DNA of 64,000 nt from Fen-1258 sp041658245 (GCA_041658245.1 JBBAAM010000001.1:1-64000); one strand, 5' to 3'. Shown: positions 36,349 through 46,571, numbered from the stretch's first letter. Numbers and translations: made by a program. The notes: generated by a model not told the origin, from the sequence alone.

Positions 36349-37617
36349 TTACACTAAATCAGCTAACGAACTATACTCCGGATCAAATAAACGGCGGTAC
36401 ATTCTCATTGCATGAGAATCAGTGGCGCCGGAGATATAATCGCAAACCATTCTGGCACGTTTGATCTTCTCTTTTTCAGATCGAATAAGTTTATCATTGA
36501 AATCGGGCAGTAGCTTGCTGCCGCTTATTGAGCGCACGTAATTTTCTTCAAAACGCTTGAACAATTTTTCGATCATACTATTTCCCTTAAACTCGATCTG
36601 GTGGAGTTGAGAAGAGCGAAAGACAAGATCAGCTGAAATCTTTTTATACATTTGAGCGCGCTCAAAGATTTCTTTGTTTATCACAAGCGTGTATTTATAG
36701 CGGTTAGTTAATTTATCTAAAAAAGTTTTTCGTTTAGATAAACCGCATGCACGGACAAATTCTCCTATCAATGCCCCAAATTTCTTTTTGAAATTTCCGG
36801 CTTTTATCCAATCAATAATTTCATCTATAATAATATTTTGTGCATTGCTAAGCTTATTTTCTTCTTTCCATCTGGAAAGCTTTTGTATGTTAATAAATCC
36901 GCCCGAGATGCTGTCAACAAGATCATTAATGCAGTAAGCAGTATCGTCTGCCCAATCCATTATTTGACATTCAATGCTTTGGAAACGGTTCAGGGCGGAA
37001 GGCGAAGAAAATTCTTTCGGCAGTTTTCTTCCACCGAAGACATAACCAACCATTTTTTTCTGATCATTATAAATGAAATGGCTGCGCGGATCTTTGAATT
37101 GTTCAAACGCAGTTTTGTATTTGAGAATGCCGTCAATAAAAGCGCGGGTGGGATTCATTCCTCGATGATGATCGTCGTCTCTGTAAAAAATTTCTGTGAT
37201 CATTCTGAGAGTTTGCGCATTACCTTCGTAACCACCGTAATTTTTCATTAGTAGGTTCAGCATTCTTTCGCCGGCGTGACCGAACGGAGGATGACCGAGA
37301 TCATGTGCAAGGCAAATTGATTCGACCAAATCTTCGTCTATAAAATATTCTTCATTGAGAAATTCTTTTTCTTTTGAGTGCAGATAATTACATACGGCTC
37401 TTCCAATCTGTGCAACCTCGATGGAATGAGTAAGACGCGTACGGTAAAAATCATATTCGCCCGGTAAAAAAACTTGTGTCTTACCTTGAAGACGGCGAAA
37501 TTCCGATGAATGAATTATCCGGTCACGGTCAATCTGAAACGGTGAACGGTAATCGCTGTCTCTCGGACTCGGTTTAAGCCGTTCGAAATCAAAATCAGCA
37601 TAGAATTTGTTTTTCAT
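36349..37617 (-). CDS. Deoxyguanosinetriphosphate triphosphohydrolase-like HD protein
   Basis: The HD-domain signature is clear: SSEFRRLQGKTQV, RTRLTHSIEVAQIGR and CLAHDLGHPPFGHAGE. The family splits dGTP or other dNTPs to nucleoside and triphosphate. I start at 37617 (MKNKFYADFDFERL, 422 residues) because the frame upstream encodes an implausible hydrophobic, unrelated leader. It is convergent with ispH (2-base gap) and divergent from the CDF gene. Confidence 0.9.
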   Translation of the reverse strand: MKNKFYADFDFERLKPSPRDSDYRSPFQIDRDRIIHSSEFRRLQGKTQVFLPGEYDFYRTRLTHSIEVAQIGRAVCNYLHSKEKEFLNEEYFIDEDLVESICLAHDLGHPPFGHAGERMLNLLMKNYGGYEGNAQTLRMITEIFYRDDDHHRGMNPTRAFIDGILKYKTAFEQFKDPRSHFIYNDQKKMVGYVFGGRKLPKEFSSPSALNRFQSIECQIMDWADDTAYCINDLVDSISGGFINIQKLSRWKEENKLSNAQNIIIDEIIDWIKAGNFKKKFGALIGEFVRACGLSKRKTFLDKLTNRYKYTLVINKEIFERAQMYKKISADLVFRSSQLHQIEFKGNSMIEKLFKRFEENYVRSISGSKLLPDFNDKLIRSEKEKIKRARMVCDYISGATDSHAMRMYRRLFDPEYSSLADLV

Positions 37618-37681
37618 TATCTTCATTCTCATTTTTGTAAAGCGGTAAAACAATTTAATAAATATTAGACTGAATAATAAA

Positions 37682-38596
37682 TTGGCACATAAACACACAC
37701 ATCATAATTCCCGCGCACATGTGCTGGATTCTACAATGGGCAGATTAATAATTACTATGCTGCTCAATTTTGTGATCACGATTGTGCAAATTATAGGCGG
37801 ATTACTCTCCGGAAGCCTTGCCTTGATCTCGGACGCACTTCACAATTTCAGCGATGGTGTTTCAATCATCATTTCATATATCGCATTGAAGCTGAAAGGA
37901 AAGAGCAATTCTCATCGGCACACATTCGGTTTGAAGCGCGCAGAGATTCTTGCGGCAGTAATAAACGCCTCCGTTCTGATTGTAATTTATATTTTCCTTT
38001 TTTACGAAGCGTTCAATAGATTATTTGAACCGCACGAAGTAGAAGCCGGAACGATGACCGTAGTTGCTCTGATCGGATTGATTGCGAACATTATAGGAAC
38101 CCTTCTGCTTAAAAGAGATGCAAAAACCAGTATGAATATCCGCTCTTCTTATATTCATCTGCTAAGCGATTCGGTTTCTTCCGTTGCTGTTATTTTTGGC
38201 GGATTAGCAATTGCAATTTGGAAAATTAATTGGATAGACCCCGCGCTAACTTTTCTGATCGGGTTATATATAATAAAAGAAAGTTATGATATCCTCGGTG
38301 AAGCAATCCATGTTTTGATGGAAGGTGCGCCCGCCGATCTTTCCTTGAATGAAATTAAAACCGCCGTAGAAAAATTTCCGGAAGTGGAGGACATTCACCA
38401 CATTCACGTTTGGACGGTCGGTGATAATGATATTCATCTTGAAGCGCATGTAAATGATATGAAAATAAGCGAGAGCGATAAACTGAGAAATAAAATCGAA
38501 CAGCTTCTCGAATTAAAATTTGGAATACATCATATCACGCTTCAGTTTGAGTGTAACCAATGTTTGGAAGACGGATTGATTGGACAGCATAAATGA
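37682..38596 (+). CDS. Cation diffusion facilitator (CDF) metal exporter
   Basis: A 304-residue CzcD/ZitB-like antiporter with six membrane segments. The metal-site aspartates lie in LISDALHNFSDGVSI and LLSDSVSSVAV, and the C-terminal ferredoxin-like domain has DIHHIHVWTVG. The N-terminus is His-rich (HKHTHHNSRAH). It begins at TTG; no strong ribosome binding site is visible. Likely exports Zn2+ or related ions. Confidence 0.92.
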   Translation: MAHKHTHHNSRAHVLDSTMGRLIITMLLNFVITIVQIIGGLLSGSLALISDALHNFSDGVSIIISYIALKLKGKSNSHRHTFGLKRAEILAAVINASVLIVIYIFLFYEAFNRLFEPHEVEAGTMTVVALIGLIANIIGTLLLKRDAKTSMNIRSSYIHLLSDSVSSVAVIFGGLAIAIWKINWIDPALTFLIGLYIIKESYDILGEAIHVLMEGAPADLSLNEIKTAVEKFPEVEDIHHIHVWTVGDNDIHLEAHVNDMKISESDKLRNKIEQLLELKFGIHHITLQFECNQCLEDGLIGQHK

Positions 38597-38671
38597 GTGT
38601 AGAACGTAGAGTGCAGAACTATGAACATTTTAGCGATTTGAATTTCAGTCGGTTACAATTTGTCTTCCGGT

Positions 38672-38700
38672 TCACCTTTCACTTCTCACGTCTAGCTTCT
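38672..38700. repeat. GAGAAGTGAAAGG-type repeat overlapping the sufE 3' end
   Basis: On the minus strand the words GCTAGACGTGAGAAG and TGAAAGGTGA encode the last residues (ARREK) and the stop of the SufE-like protein. The same block with small changes ends the DUF4175 gene at 61177 (ARGEK and stop). Confidence 0.65.
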
Positions 38701-39113
38701 AGCGATTTAAACGCCACCGCATACATTTGAATCTGTTTCATCATAGCACCTAAGCCGTTCTTGCGCGTAGGAGAAAGGTGATTATCAATCCCAATTTTTT
38801 TTATAAACTCCGGTCGCGAAGAGAGAATTTCATCCGGTGTGTGGTTGGAATAAATACCGATCAGCAAGGCGACCAATCCTTTAACTATTGATGCATCACT
38901 ATCCGCTTCAAAAATTATTTTGCCCTCTTCAAGTTTTGCATTTATCCACACTTGACTTTGACAGCCGCTCAATTTGTATTTATCTGTTCTAATGGAAGGA
39001 TCAATCGGCGCAAGAGTTTTTCCCATGCCGATGATATATTTATATTTTTCTTCCCAATCCGTAAACTGTTCGAACTCTTTTATAATTTGATCTTGTGTCT
39101 CTCGTATTGTCAT
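38679..39113 (-). CDS. sufE: SufE-like Fe-S cluster assembly protein
   Basis: A 144-residue protein with the sulfur-accepting cysteine in KLSGCQSQVWI and the family pattern DWEEKYKYIIGMGKTL. SufE takes sulfur from the SufS desulfurase. No suf operon is adjacent. The C-terminal residues come from an interspersed repeat. Confidence 0.92.
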   Translation of the reverse strand: MTIRETQDQIIKEFEQFTDWEEKYKYIIGMGKTLAPIDPSIRTDKYKLSGCQSQVWINAKLEEGKIIFEADSDASIVKGLVALLIGIYSNHTPDEILSSRPEFIKKIGIDNHLSPTRKNGLGAMMKQIQMYAVAFKSLEARREK

Positions 39114-39278
39114 TGAAACTCTTTCCGGAAAAACTGAATGATAGAAAAATTACTTCCACTGTAAAATTAAAAAATATTTCATCTATTGCCTTGATTAAAC
39201 AATTGCCCCGAATTTTTTGTATAGATACAGCGCGATTTTATATATTCACATATTATCTTCAAACAAGAAAGGCAATCC

Positions 39279-39623
39279 ATGAAAAAAGAGAAATTAATTA
39301 TTCCGGCACTGCTTATTGTAGTAATACTGGTAATGTACTTTTCATATTTTAGCCCGAAGGACGAGCTTGGTTTGTTCTCGGATTTCGATACCAACAGCAA
39401 CGCCAACAAAGAAATTTTAGTTAAAGTTCTGCTCGAAAAAGGATTTGTTAAAGACGGTTCAGGCGGAACAACATTTTATGTTGAAGATCGCGTAGGAAAA
39501 CAAGTTGTAGTATCGGGATCCATGGAGATGCCTGCCGGAATTGAAACAGCAAAACGTATTACTTTGAGCGGTCATTACAACGGCAATTCATTTCACGCAC
39601 ACGAAGTTAAAATAAAGAATTGA
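39279..39623 (+). CDS. Small membrane-anchored protein, possible OB-fold (CcmE-like)
   Basis: A 114-residue protein with one N-terminal membrane segment (LIIPALLIVVILVMYFS) and a soluble domain ending ITLSGHYNGNSFHAHEVKIKN. The last part resembles the end of CcmE-type OB folds, but the heme-binding histidine motif cannot be assigned with certainty. It precedes uvrB by 34 bases. Confidence 0.55.
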   Translation: MKKEKLIIPALLIVVILVMYFSYFSPKDELGLFSDFDTNSNANKEILVKVLLEKGFVKDGSGGTTFYVEDRVGKQVVVSGSMEMPAGIETAKRITLSGHYNGNSFHAHEVKIKN

Positions 39624-39657
39624 TATCACTATGAGAATATTTTAACAGCTCAACGAA

Positions 39658-41673
39658 ATGAAACAATTTGAATTAGTTTCAAGTTATCAACCTGCAGGTG
39701 ATCAACCAAGGGCAATTGCAGAATTGCTGGAAGGATTAAAACGGAGAGATAAACATCAAGTGTTGCTCGGCGTTACCGGAAGCGGTAAAACTTATACAAT
39801 GAGCAACATCATAAAAGAATATAACCGCCCAACCTTAATTATATCGCACAACAAAACTTTGGCAGCTCAACTGTACTCTGAGTTTAAATCGTTCTTTCCT
39901 AATAATGCGGTTGAATTTTTTATCAGTTATTATGATTACTATCAGCCGGAAGCATACGTAGTTAAAAGAGATCTTTACATTGAGAAAGATTTTTCGGTGA
40001 ACGAGGAAATAGACCGGCTCCGCCTCAAAGCAACAACAGCATTAATAGAAGGTCGAAGTGATATAATTATCGTTGCAAGCGTAAGCTGTATTTATGGAAT
40101 CGGCGCGCCTGACCAGTATGCAAAACAAATTATATTTTTAAAGAAGGGGCAATCAATAGAGTGTAAAAAACTTTTGCGCAATTTGATAGATATTTATTAC
40201 ACAAGGAACGATGCAGATTTTACACGCGGCACTTTCCGTGCACGGGGTGATGTCGTTGAAATTATCCCCGCTTATCAATATGAAGAAGCTGTAAGAATAG
40301 AATTCTGGGGAGATGAGATAGAAAGGCTTTCCATAATAGATTCAATTACCGGAGACGTAATTCAAGAAGTTGATTCAATGCCTATATATCCCGCAAAGTA
40401 TTTTGTTACTACGAGAGACCAGGTTAATAAAGCTATTGTTTCAATAGAAGAAGAACTAAGAGAGAGATTAAAATATTTTTGGGCGCAAGAAAAATATGTT
40501 GAAGCGCAGAGATTGGAACAACGTACCAAGTTTGATATTGAAATGATGCGCGAGATCGGCTACTGTTCAGGCATAGAGAATTATTCACGACACATGGATG
40601 GAAGACTGCCCGGCTCCCGTCCTTCATGTCTGTTCGACTATTTCCCGAAGGACTATCTATTAATAGTAGATGAATCACACGTTACTATTCCGCAGATACG
40701 GGGAATGTATAACGGAGATCGTTCAAGAAAAGAAGTTTTAGTTGAATACGGATTTCGTCTTCCCTCCGCAATGGATAACCGCCCGCTAAAATTTGAAGAG
40801 TATGATGAATTGGCAAACCAAGTTATTTATGTTAGCGCTACTCCGGCGGATTATGAATTTACGCGAAGCAGCGGAACATTCGTTGAACAAGTAATTCGCC
40901 CAACGGGCTTGCTCGATCCGGAGATTGAAGTTCGTCCGGTGAAAGGACAGATAGATGATTTGATTGGAGAAATTAGAAAACGCGTCGAGCTGAAAGAGCG
41001 GATACTTGTAACAACACTTACAAAAAAAATGGCGGAAGATTTAACAGATTATCTAGACAAACTGAAAATAAAAGTCCGTTACATTCATAGCGAAGTGGAG
41101 GCGCTTGAACGCGTTGAAATTATCCGCGATCTGCGTATTGGTGATTTTGATGTTTTGGTCGGAGTGAATTTGCTGCGGGAAGGTTTGGACTTGCCGGAAG
41201 TTTCTCTTGTTGCAATTATTGATGCAGACAAAGAAGGATTTCTGCGAAGCGAACGATCTCTAATGCAAACCGCGGGACGGACTGCGCGCAATGTTAACGG
41301 AAGAGTAATTATGTATGCAGATAAAGTTACGGAGTCAATGCGCAAGACGATCGAAGAAACAATCCGGCGCAGAAAACTTCAAACGGAATACAACGAAGCG
41401 AACGGTATTACTCCTACAACAATTTATAAAAGCGTTGAAGAGATCATGAATGCAACATCAATTGCAGATGTGCGCAAGAGAGATCTGGAAAAAGAAGAAG
41501 CAACATTTTTGAAAGTCGCCGAACCTGTTATTAGATATATGTCCAACGATCAGCGTAAAGAATTGCTTGATCAAATGACCGAGGAGATGCTTTCCGCAGC
41601 AAAAGATTTAGAGTTTGAACGGGCAGCAAATATGCGCGATGAGATTGAGAAGATGAAAAAATTGATTAAGTAA
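39658..41673 (+). CDS. uvrB: Excinuclease ABC subunit B
   Basis: A 671-residue helicase-like damage verification subunit of nucleotide excision repair. It shows Walker A GVTGSGKTYTMSN, the beta-hairpin region YYDYYQPEAY, motif VI QTAGRTARN and a C-terminal UVR motif (FERAANMRDEIEKMK). Confidence 0.97.
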   Translation: MKQFELVSSYQPAGDQPRAIAELLEGLKRRDKHQVLLGVTGSGKTYTMSNIIKEYNRPTLIISHNKTLAAQLYSEFKSFFPNNAVEFFISYYDYYQPEAYVVKRDLYIEKDFSVNEEIDRLRLKATTALIEGRSDIIIVASVSCIYGIGAPDQYAKQIIFLKKGQSIECKKLLRNLIDIYYTRNDADFTRGTFRARGDVVEIIPAYQYEEAVRIEFWGDEIERLSIIDSITGDVIQEVDSMPIYPAKYFVTTRDQVNKAIVSIEEELRERLKYFWAQEKYVEAQRLEQRTKFDIEMMREIGYCSGIENYSRHMDGRLPGSRPSCLFDYFPKDYLLIVDESHVTIPQIRGMYNGDRSRKEVLVEYGFRLPSAMDNRPLKFEEYDELANQVIYVSATPADYEFTRSSGTFVEQVIRPTGLLDPEIEVRPVKGQIDDLIGEIRKRVELKERILVTTLTKKMAEDLTDYLDKLKIKVRYIHSEVEALERVEIIRDLRIGDFDVLVGVNLLREGLDLPEVSLVAIIDADKEGFLRSERSLMQTAGRTARNVNGRVIMYADKVTESMRKTIEETIRRRKLQTEYNEANGITPTTIYKSVEEIMNATSIADVRKRDLEKEEATFLKVAEPVIRYMSNDQRKELLDQMTEEMLSAAKDLEFERAANMRDEIEKMKKLIK

Positions 41674-41682
41674 TGTTTTCGT

Positions 41683-41750
41683 GAAAGGTGAAACGTCAAA
41701 CGTGAAAGGAAAATATAAAACACGAGAAACGAGAAGTAAGAAGGGAAAAT
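41683..41750. repeat. Purine-rich GTGAAACGTGAAAGG repeat after uvrB
   Basis: Words GTGAAAGGTGAAACG, AACGTGAAAGG and GAGAAACGAGAAGTAAGAAG fill the gap between the convergent uvrB and redoxin genes. It is the same family as 33223-33288 and 38672-38700. Confidence 0.55.
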
Positions 41751-41802
41751 AAAATCTTAGCGCCCTAAAAATAGAACGCCAAGAAATATTTTTATCTTTG
41801 GT

Positions 41803-42528
41803 TTACTTAAGAAAATTATCAAACACTTGAAGCATATAATCATTTTTCGGACGATCTACAGTTGTTTGACTTACGTATTTGAATTTTAAAATTCCGTTTT
41901 TATCAAGCAGATATAATGAAGGAATATCTTGCTCGACTTTTGAACCGTTCCATTCATTTGTAAATATTCCCAGCGATTTTGAAACTGTTCTTGCAGAATC
42001 AATAAGTATCGGGAACGGAGTTGGCACCTCGCCTTTTGTGAATTCATATTTATTTACAAAAAAGTTTTTTGCAAACTCTGCTCTGCGCTTGCTCTGTTCG
42101 GTATCGTACTTGGGTGTTTTCATCTGTTCGATAGAGGCCATTTGATCCGGAAATGCATCAATCCAATTGTGAATTGTTTTTTCGCTGAAAGAAATAACGT
42201 ACAGGATTTCAAGATTATATTTCTCTTTTGCTTTTTTTGCTAGCGCCATCAGCTCAGCATATTGATAGTTACAAATAGAGCACCATCTTCCTTCTGCGGC
42301 AAAAACACGCGGGAAAACTACAAGAACATTCTTTCCCTTAAAATCGGAAAGAGAAACCGTCTTACCGTCGTAAGTTGGCAAAGTAAAATTATTCATCGGC
42401 TGATTTAACATAGCCGGCTGTATCTGTGCGATTAATGATAGTGTTGTTGCCAACATTATAACCGCGATATATTTTATTGCTTGTGAACTTCTCATTGCGC
42501 CTCTCTTTGTTGATTGGACTATCTTCAC
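41803..42528 (-). CDS. Secreted redoxin-family (AhpC/TSA-like) protein
   Basis: A 241-residue thioredoxin-fold protein with a signal peptide. FTLPTYDGKTVSLSDFKGKNVLVV is followed by GRWCSICNYQYAEL, a CxxC-like redox site at the usual peroxiredoxin/TlpA position. It is convergent with uvrB. Likely a periplasmic thiol oxidoreductase; partner unknown. Confidence 0.8.
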   Translation of the reverse strand: MKIVQSTKRGAMRSSQAIKYIAVIMLATTLSLIAQIQPAMLNQPMNNFTLPTYDGKTVSLSDFKGKNVLVVFPRVFAAEGRWCSICNYQYAELMALAKKAKEKYNLEILYVISFSEKTIHNWIDAFPDQMASIEQMKTPKYDTEQSKRRAEFAKNFFVNKYEFTKGEVPTPFPILIDSARTVSKSLGIFTNEWNGSKVEQDIPSLYLLDKNGILKFKYVSQTTVDRPKNDYMLQVFDNFLK

Positions 42529-42645
42529 TAAATATATATAAAAATTACTTTACTTAATCTGTAGTTATTAGAAATTGAAAAAAGAGAATTTTCTTGCCTG
42601 TTCGATTCAACGTAATTAATTTGTTAATAACAAAAGGATATTAAC

Positions 42646-43300
42646 TATGTTCATCGGACATTTTGGAGTTGGTTTAGCAGCAAAGAAAATAGACAGCAAA
42701 CCATCTCTCGGAACTCTCTTTCTGGCATCACAATTTATTGATCTTCTCTGTGGCCGGTCTTTTTATTGTTCGGAATAGAGAAAGTACAAATCGAGCAAGG
42801 CAACACAGCAATGACACCACTAAATTTCATTTCATATCCGTACTCGCATAGTTTGTTTGGAGTATTTGTCTGGGCAATTTTATTGGGTGCGATATATTAT
42901 ATGTTGAAGAAAAATTTTAGAACTTCTCTTTTGCTGAGATTGCTTGTATTAAGTCATTGGATACTTGATCTTTTCACGCACCGTCCCGATCTGCAATTAC
43001 TTCCGTGGAGCGATTTCAAGATGGGTTTCGGATTGTGGAATTCGGTAGTACTTACAATAATTATTGAAGGATTTATTTTTATCCTTGGTGCATATTTTTA
43101 TATGCATGCGACCAAACCAGAAAACAAAAAAGGAAGTTATGGTCTATGGAGTTTTTTTGATCTTTTTAACTCTGATTTATGTGATGAATATTGTAGGCAC
43201 TCCTCCAACTGATACAAATGCGATAGCAATAGTAGGATTGTTCCAATGGCTTTTGGTTGCTTGGGGTTATTGGATTGATAGGAATAGAAGCGCGGTTTAG
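42646..43300 (+). pseudogene. Integral membrane protein gene broken by two frameshifts
   Basis: Three frames join into one protein. 42646 onward gives MFIGHFGVGLAAKKIDSKPS and FLASQFIDLL. The frame from about 42752 gives WPVFLLFGIEKVQIEQGNTA and most helices. The frame from about 43150 gives FLIFLTLIYVMNIVGTPP and the end. The breaks are an extra CT in CTTCTCTG (about 42751) and an extra T in a T7 run (43152-43158). Repaired length would be about 217 residues with five or more helices. It resembles a widespread uncharacterised membrane protein. Either a true pseudogene or two sequencing errors. Confidence 0.75.
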
Positions 43301-43386
43301 AATCAATAAATGCATTAATAAGCAGGGTTGCTTTTTAGAATTTGTTAAGATAAGTTGAATTGCAATTCAAAAGAGGAGAGTAAAAA

Positions 43387-44385
43387 GTGTGTGCAAGAAA
43401 AGGGAATAATCCCAAAATCTATTTTTTACTTTTTTTGTTTTTCATCTCACAAATAACATTTTCTCAACCGTCAAAATTTGGAATTGTAATACACGGCGGT
43501 GCCGGAACGATATTAAAATCCAGCATGACCCCGGAACGAGAAAAAGAATACACTTCCAAACTTAATGAAGCGTTACAGACTGGATATAAAATTTTAGAAA
43601 ATGGCGGTTCTTCATTGGATGCGGTTGTTGCTACAATTAATATTATGGAAGACTCGCCGCTGTTTAATGCCGGCAAAGGTGCAGTATTAACAGAAAAAGG
43701 AGTTGCCGAACTCGATGCTTCAATAATGGATGGAAAAACATTAAAAGCCGGTGCAGTTGCAGGAATCAAACATGTAAAAAACCCAATTACACTTGCAAGA
43801 TTGGTGATGGATAAATCGCCGCACGTTATGATGATTGGCGAAGGCGCGGAAGAATTTGCTAAAGAAAATAATATCGAGATGGTTAATAATAGTTACTTCA
43901 TTACACCGAATAGATGGCAGCAATATCAAAGAATGAAAGAAGCGCAGGATAAAAAAGCTAAAGAAGAAAAACACGGAACAGTTGGATGTGTTGCCCTGGA
44001 TAAAAACGGAAATCTTGCTGCAGGAACTTCTACAGGCGGAATGATGATGAAAAAATTCGGACGAGTTGGAGATTCTCCTATTATCGGCGCCGGCACTTAT
44101 GCCAATAATAATACTTGCGCTATTTCTGGAACCGGACACGGAGAATATTTCATTCGTTTAAGTATAGCGAGGGATATTTCCGATTTAATGGCATATAAAA
44201 ATTTATCACTTAATGAGGCAGCAAATGAAGTAATAATGAAAAAACTGCCGCAGTTAGGCGGAGACGGCGGAATAATTGCAATAGATAAAAATGGAAACGT
44301 AGCTATGCCGTTCAATACGGAAGGAATGTACCGTGGATATCATATCAGCGGAGAGCAGTTGGTAATTAAAATTTATAAAGAATAA
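43387..44385 (+). CDS. Isoaspartyl peptidase/L-asparaginase (Ntn hydrolase)
   Basis: A 332-residue plant-type asparaginase precursor with a signal peptide (FLLFLFFISQITFSQ). HGGAGT lies near the start and the autocleavage nucleophile is Thr in KHGTVGCVALD, followed by GTSTGGMMMKKFGRVGDSPI. It degrades isoaspartyl dipeptides and asparagine. It starts at GTG with GAGGAG upstream. Confidence 0.93.
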   Translation: MCARKGNNPKIYFLLFLFFISQITFSQPSKFGIVIHGGAGTILKSSMTPEREKEYTSKLNEALQTGYKILENGGSSLDAVVATINIMEDSPLFNAGKGAVLTEKGVAELDASIMDGKTLKAGAVAGIKHVKNPITLARLVMDKSPHVMMIGEGAEEFAKENNIEMVNNSYFITPNRWQQYQRMKEAQDKKAKEEKHGTVGCVALDKNGNLAAGTSTGGMMMKKFGRVGDSPIIGAGTYANNNTCAISGTGHGEYFIRLSIARDISDLMAYKNLSLNEAANEVIMKKLPQLGGDGGIIAIDKNGNVAMPFNTEGMYRGYHISGEQLVIKIYKE

Positions 44386-44397
44386 AGTTAGAAACAA

Positions 44398-44448
44398 GAT
44401 TTACGAATTACGATTTCGGATTTTACAGTAGCCGGTAATTCGTAAATC
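44398..44448. terminator. Inverted repeat, possible terminator
   Basis: Perfect 14-bp arms GATTTACGAATTAC (44398-44411) and GTAATTCGTAAATC (44435-44448) just after the asparaginase stop. No T run follows directly, so its role as a terminator is tentative. Confidence 0.5.
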
Positions 44449-44483
44449 AAAAATTTCAAATCGCAATACAAAAAGGAGATGCA

Positions 44484-44903
44484 ATGGTTCTTCATGGTGA
44501 AGTTAATTATTTGGCAGTTTTGCTTTGTGGGGTAATTGCAATGTTGCTCGGTTCTTTTTGGTATAGTCCTTTTCTTTTTGGAAAAATATGGATGGAGTCT
44601 ATGGATAAATCTGAAGATGAACTAAAAAAAGATTTTAAGCCACTTAAAACTTACGGACTTACTTTTATTTGTCATTTGGTTATGGCTTTTGGCCTAGCGC
44701 AAATAATGACTTTTATGGACGCTTATTCTGTTCCGCAAGGAATTAGAGTTGCATTTTTATGCTGGATAGGATTCACTGTTGCACCGATGTTGATCAACGC
44801 CCTTTTCGAAGGGAAAAAAATTAAACTGCTTGGTGTTGATACGGGCTATCATTTAATAGTAATGCTTGTATTCGGAACAATTCTTGGCGCGTGGCCGGTT
44901 TAG
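44484..44903 (+). CDS. DUF1761 membrane protein
   Basis: A 139-residue protein with four membrane segments, matching the DUF1761 pattern (LLGSFWYSPFLFGKIW near the N-terminus, HLIVMLVFGTILGAW at the end). Function unknown. AAAGGAGATGCA precedes the ATG. Confidence 0.85.
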   Translation: MVLHGEVNYLAVLLCGVIAMLLGSFWYSPFLFGKIWMESMDKSEDELKKDFKPLKTYGLTFICHLVMAFGLAQIMTFMDAYSVPQGIRVAFLCWIGFTVAPMLINALFEGKKIKLLGVDTGYHLIVMLVFGTILGAWPV

Positions 44904-45001
44904 GTTTATTTCTTATCTACAATATTTAACGGTAACAGAGCATTACAAATTTAATTTTGTCTGCAGAAAATATTTTTCAATTCATAAATTCATAATTACA
45001 C

Positions 45002-45658
45002 ATGAATATTAACCTTGTAGTCTTTGACCTAGACGGGACACTCGTCTCTTCCCACGAAACAATTTATAAAGCAACACTTCACGCACTTAAAGAAATAAAT
45101 ATTTATCCGAATATGCCTGGAGAGGATTTTTACAAAACAATCGGGAAACATTTCGAAGATATTTTTGCTCAATTTGGTTTTAGCGTGCCGGATTTCGAAA
45201 AATTTATAAATATTTATAAATCAATTTATTTTGATTATATAAATTTATCGGTCGTTTATCCGGGAGTAAGCGAGATCATAAATAAATTACACGGGAAAAA
45301 TATCAAAACAGCTTTGCTTACAACAAAGGGGCAAGATCACGCGGAGATAATTCTGAAGCATTTTAATTTGAGCGATCAAATTGATTATGTTATGGGAAGA
45401 AGAGCCGGCATAGCTCACAAACCCTCTCCGGAGCCGCTGAATAAAATATGTAATGAGTTAAATTCAGAGACCGCAGCCACATTGATGATTGGAGATTCAG
45501 AGATTGACATTCAGTGCGGAAAAAATGCCGGGACTCAAACTTGCGCCGTTACATACGGATATAGATCGGCAGAAGAATTGAAAAAGGAAAAACCGGATTT
45601 TATGATTGACAATATTCTTGATGTGGATTATATAGTTAATGGACAGAATAATTTTTGA
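45002..45658 (+). CDS. HAD-family hydrolase (phosphoglycolate phosphatase-like)
   Basis: A 218-residue phosphatase with HAD motif I VFDLDGTLVSS, motif II LTTKG, motif III lysine in HKPSPEPL and motif IV MIGDSEIDIQCGKNAG. The cap domain is of the PGP type. Substrate is not determinable. Confidence 0.9.
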   Translation: MNINLVVFDLDGTLVSSHETIYKATLHALKEINIYPNMPGEDFYKTIGKHFEDIFAQFGFSVPDFEKFINIYKSIYFDYINLSVVYPGVSEIINKLHGKNIKTALLTTKGQDHAEIILKHFNLSDQIDYVMGRRAGIAHKPSPEPLNKICNELNSETAATLMIGDSEIDIQCGKNAGTQTCAVTYGYRSAEELKKEKPDFMIDNILDVDYIVNGQNNF

Positions 45659-45669
45659 GGAGATGAACC

Positions 45670-46428
45670 ATGGATAAGAAGGGAAAAGTTACTACGAGCA
45701 TAATTAATGGAATAGCAACAATTAATTTTATGCACCCCAAGAGTAATTCTCTGCCTTCAAAAATGCTTAGGGAAATCACTGAAGAGATCAACAAATTTGC
45801 AGAAGACAAACGCGCACACGTTATCATAATCCGCAGCGAAGGCGAAAAAGCATTTTGTGCAGGCGCTTCATTTGATGAATTACTTGAGATAAAAGATTTC
45901 AAGAGCGGTAAAGAATTTTTTATGGGCTTTGCAAGACTTATCAATGCAATGCGTAAATGTCCAAAATTTATTATTGCGCGCGTACAAGGCAAAGCAGTTG
46001 GAGGAGGAGTTGGAATTGCAGCAGCAGCAGATTATACTATAGCCTCAAACGAAGCATCGGTAAAATTGAGCGAGTTGTTATTGGGTATCGGTCCTTTCGT
46101 AGTGGGTCCCGCAATAGAAAGAAAAATCGGGAAGACTGCATTCATCACAATGTCAATAGATGCGGAATGGCATGATTCGTTTTGGGCAAAACAAAGCGGA
46201 CTATACACAAAAGTTTTTGCAAACAATCACGATCTAGACGAAGCCATTTCCGCACTGGCAAAAAAAATTGCCGCATGTAACCTCGAAGCTATTTCCCAAA
46301 TGAAAAAAGTGTTCTGGGAAGGAACAGAAAATTGGGACCAGCTTTTAGAACAAAGGGCGGAAATCAGCGGGAAACTTATTCTAAGCGAGTTCACAAAGAA
46401 TTATATCAAAGCGTTTAAGGACAAATAG
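45670..46428 (+). CDS. Enoyl-CoA hydratase/isomerase family protein
   Basis: A 252-residue crotonase-fold enzyme with the oxyanion hole segments EKAFCAGASFDELL and GKAVGGGVGIAAAADY. It starts 11 bases after the HAD gene with GAGGAG upstream. Substrate unknown; a methylglutaconyl- or enoyl-CoA hydratase role is possible. The 202 bases after it (46429-46630) hold only the mer promoter. Confidence 0.9.
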   Translation: MDKKGKVTTSIINGIATINFMHPKSNSLPSKMLREITEEINKFAEDKRAHVIIIRSEGEKAFCAGASFDELLEIKDFKSGKEFFMGFARLINAMRKCPKFIIARVQGKAVGGGVGIAAAADYTIASNEASVKLSELLLGIGPFVVGPAIERKIGKTAFITMSIDAEWHDSFWAKQSGLYTKVFANNHDLDEAISALAKKIAACNLEAISQMKKVFWEGTENWDQLLEQRAEISGKLILSEFTKNYIKAFKDK

Positions 46429-46571
46429 ATTTTTTGAATGAAACAATAAACACACTGAACCCCAAGCTGTGGGTAAAAACTTACGCCGATCAGCTCTTCC
46501 GAAAGAATAAAATTGTTCCACATCTTTTGATTTGCGACATTTTAAAACCGTAGTTTTTTTTATTTCTTTAC

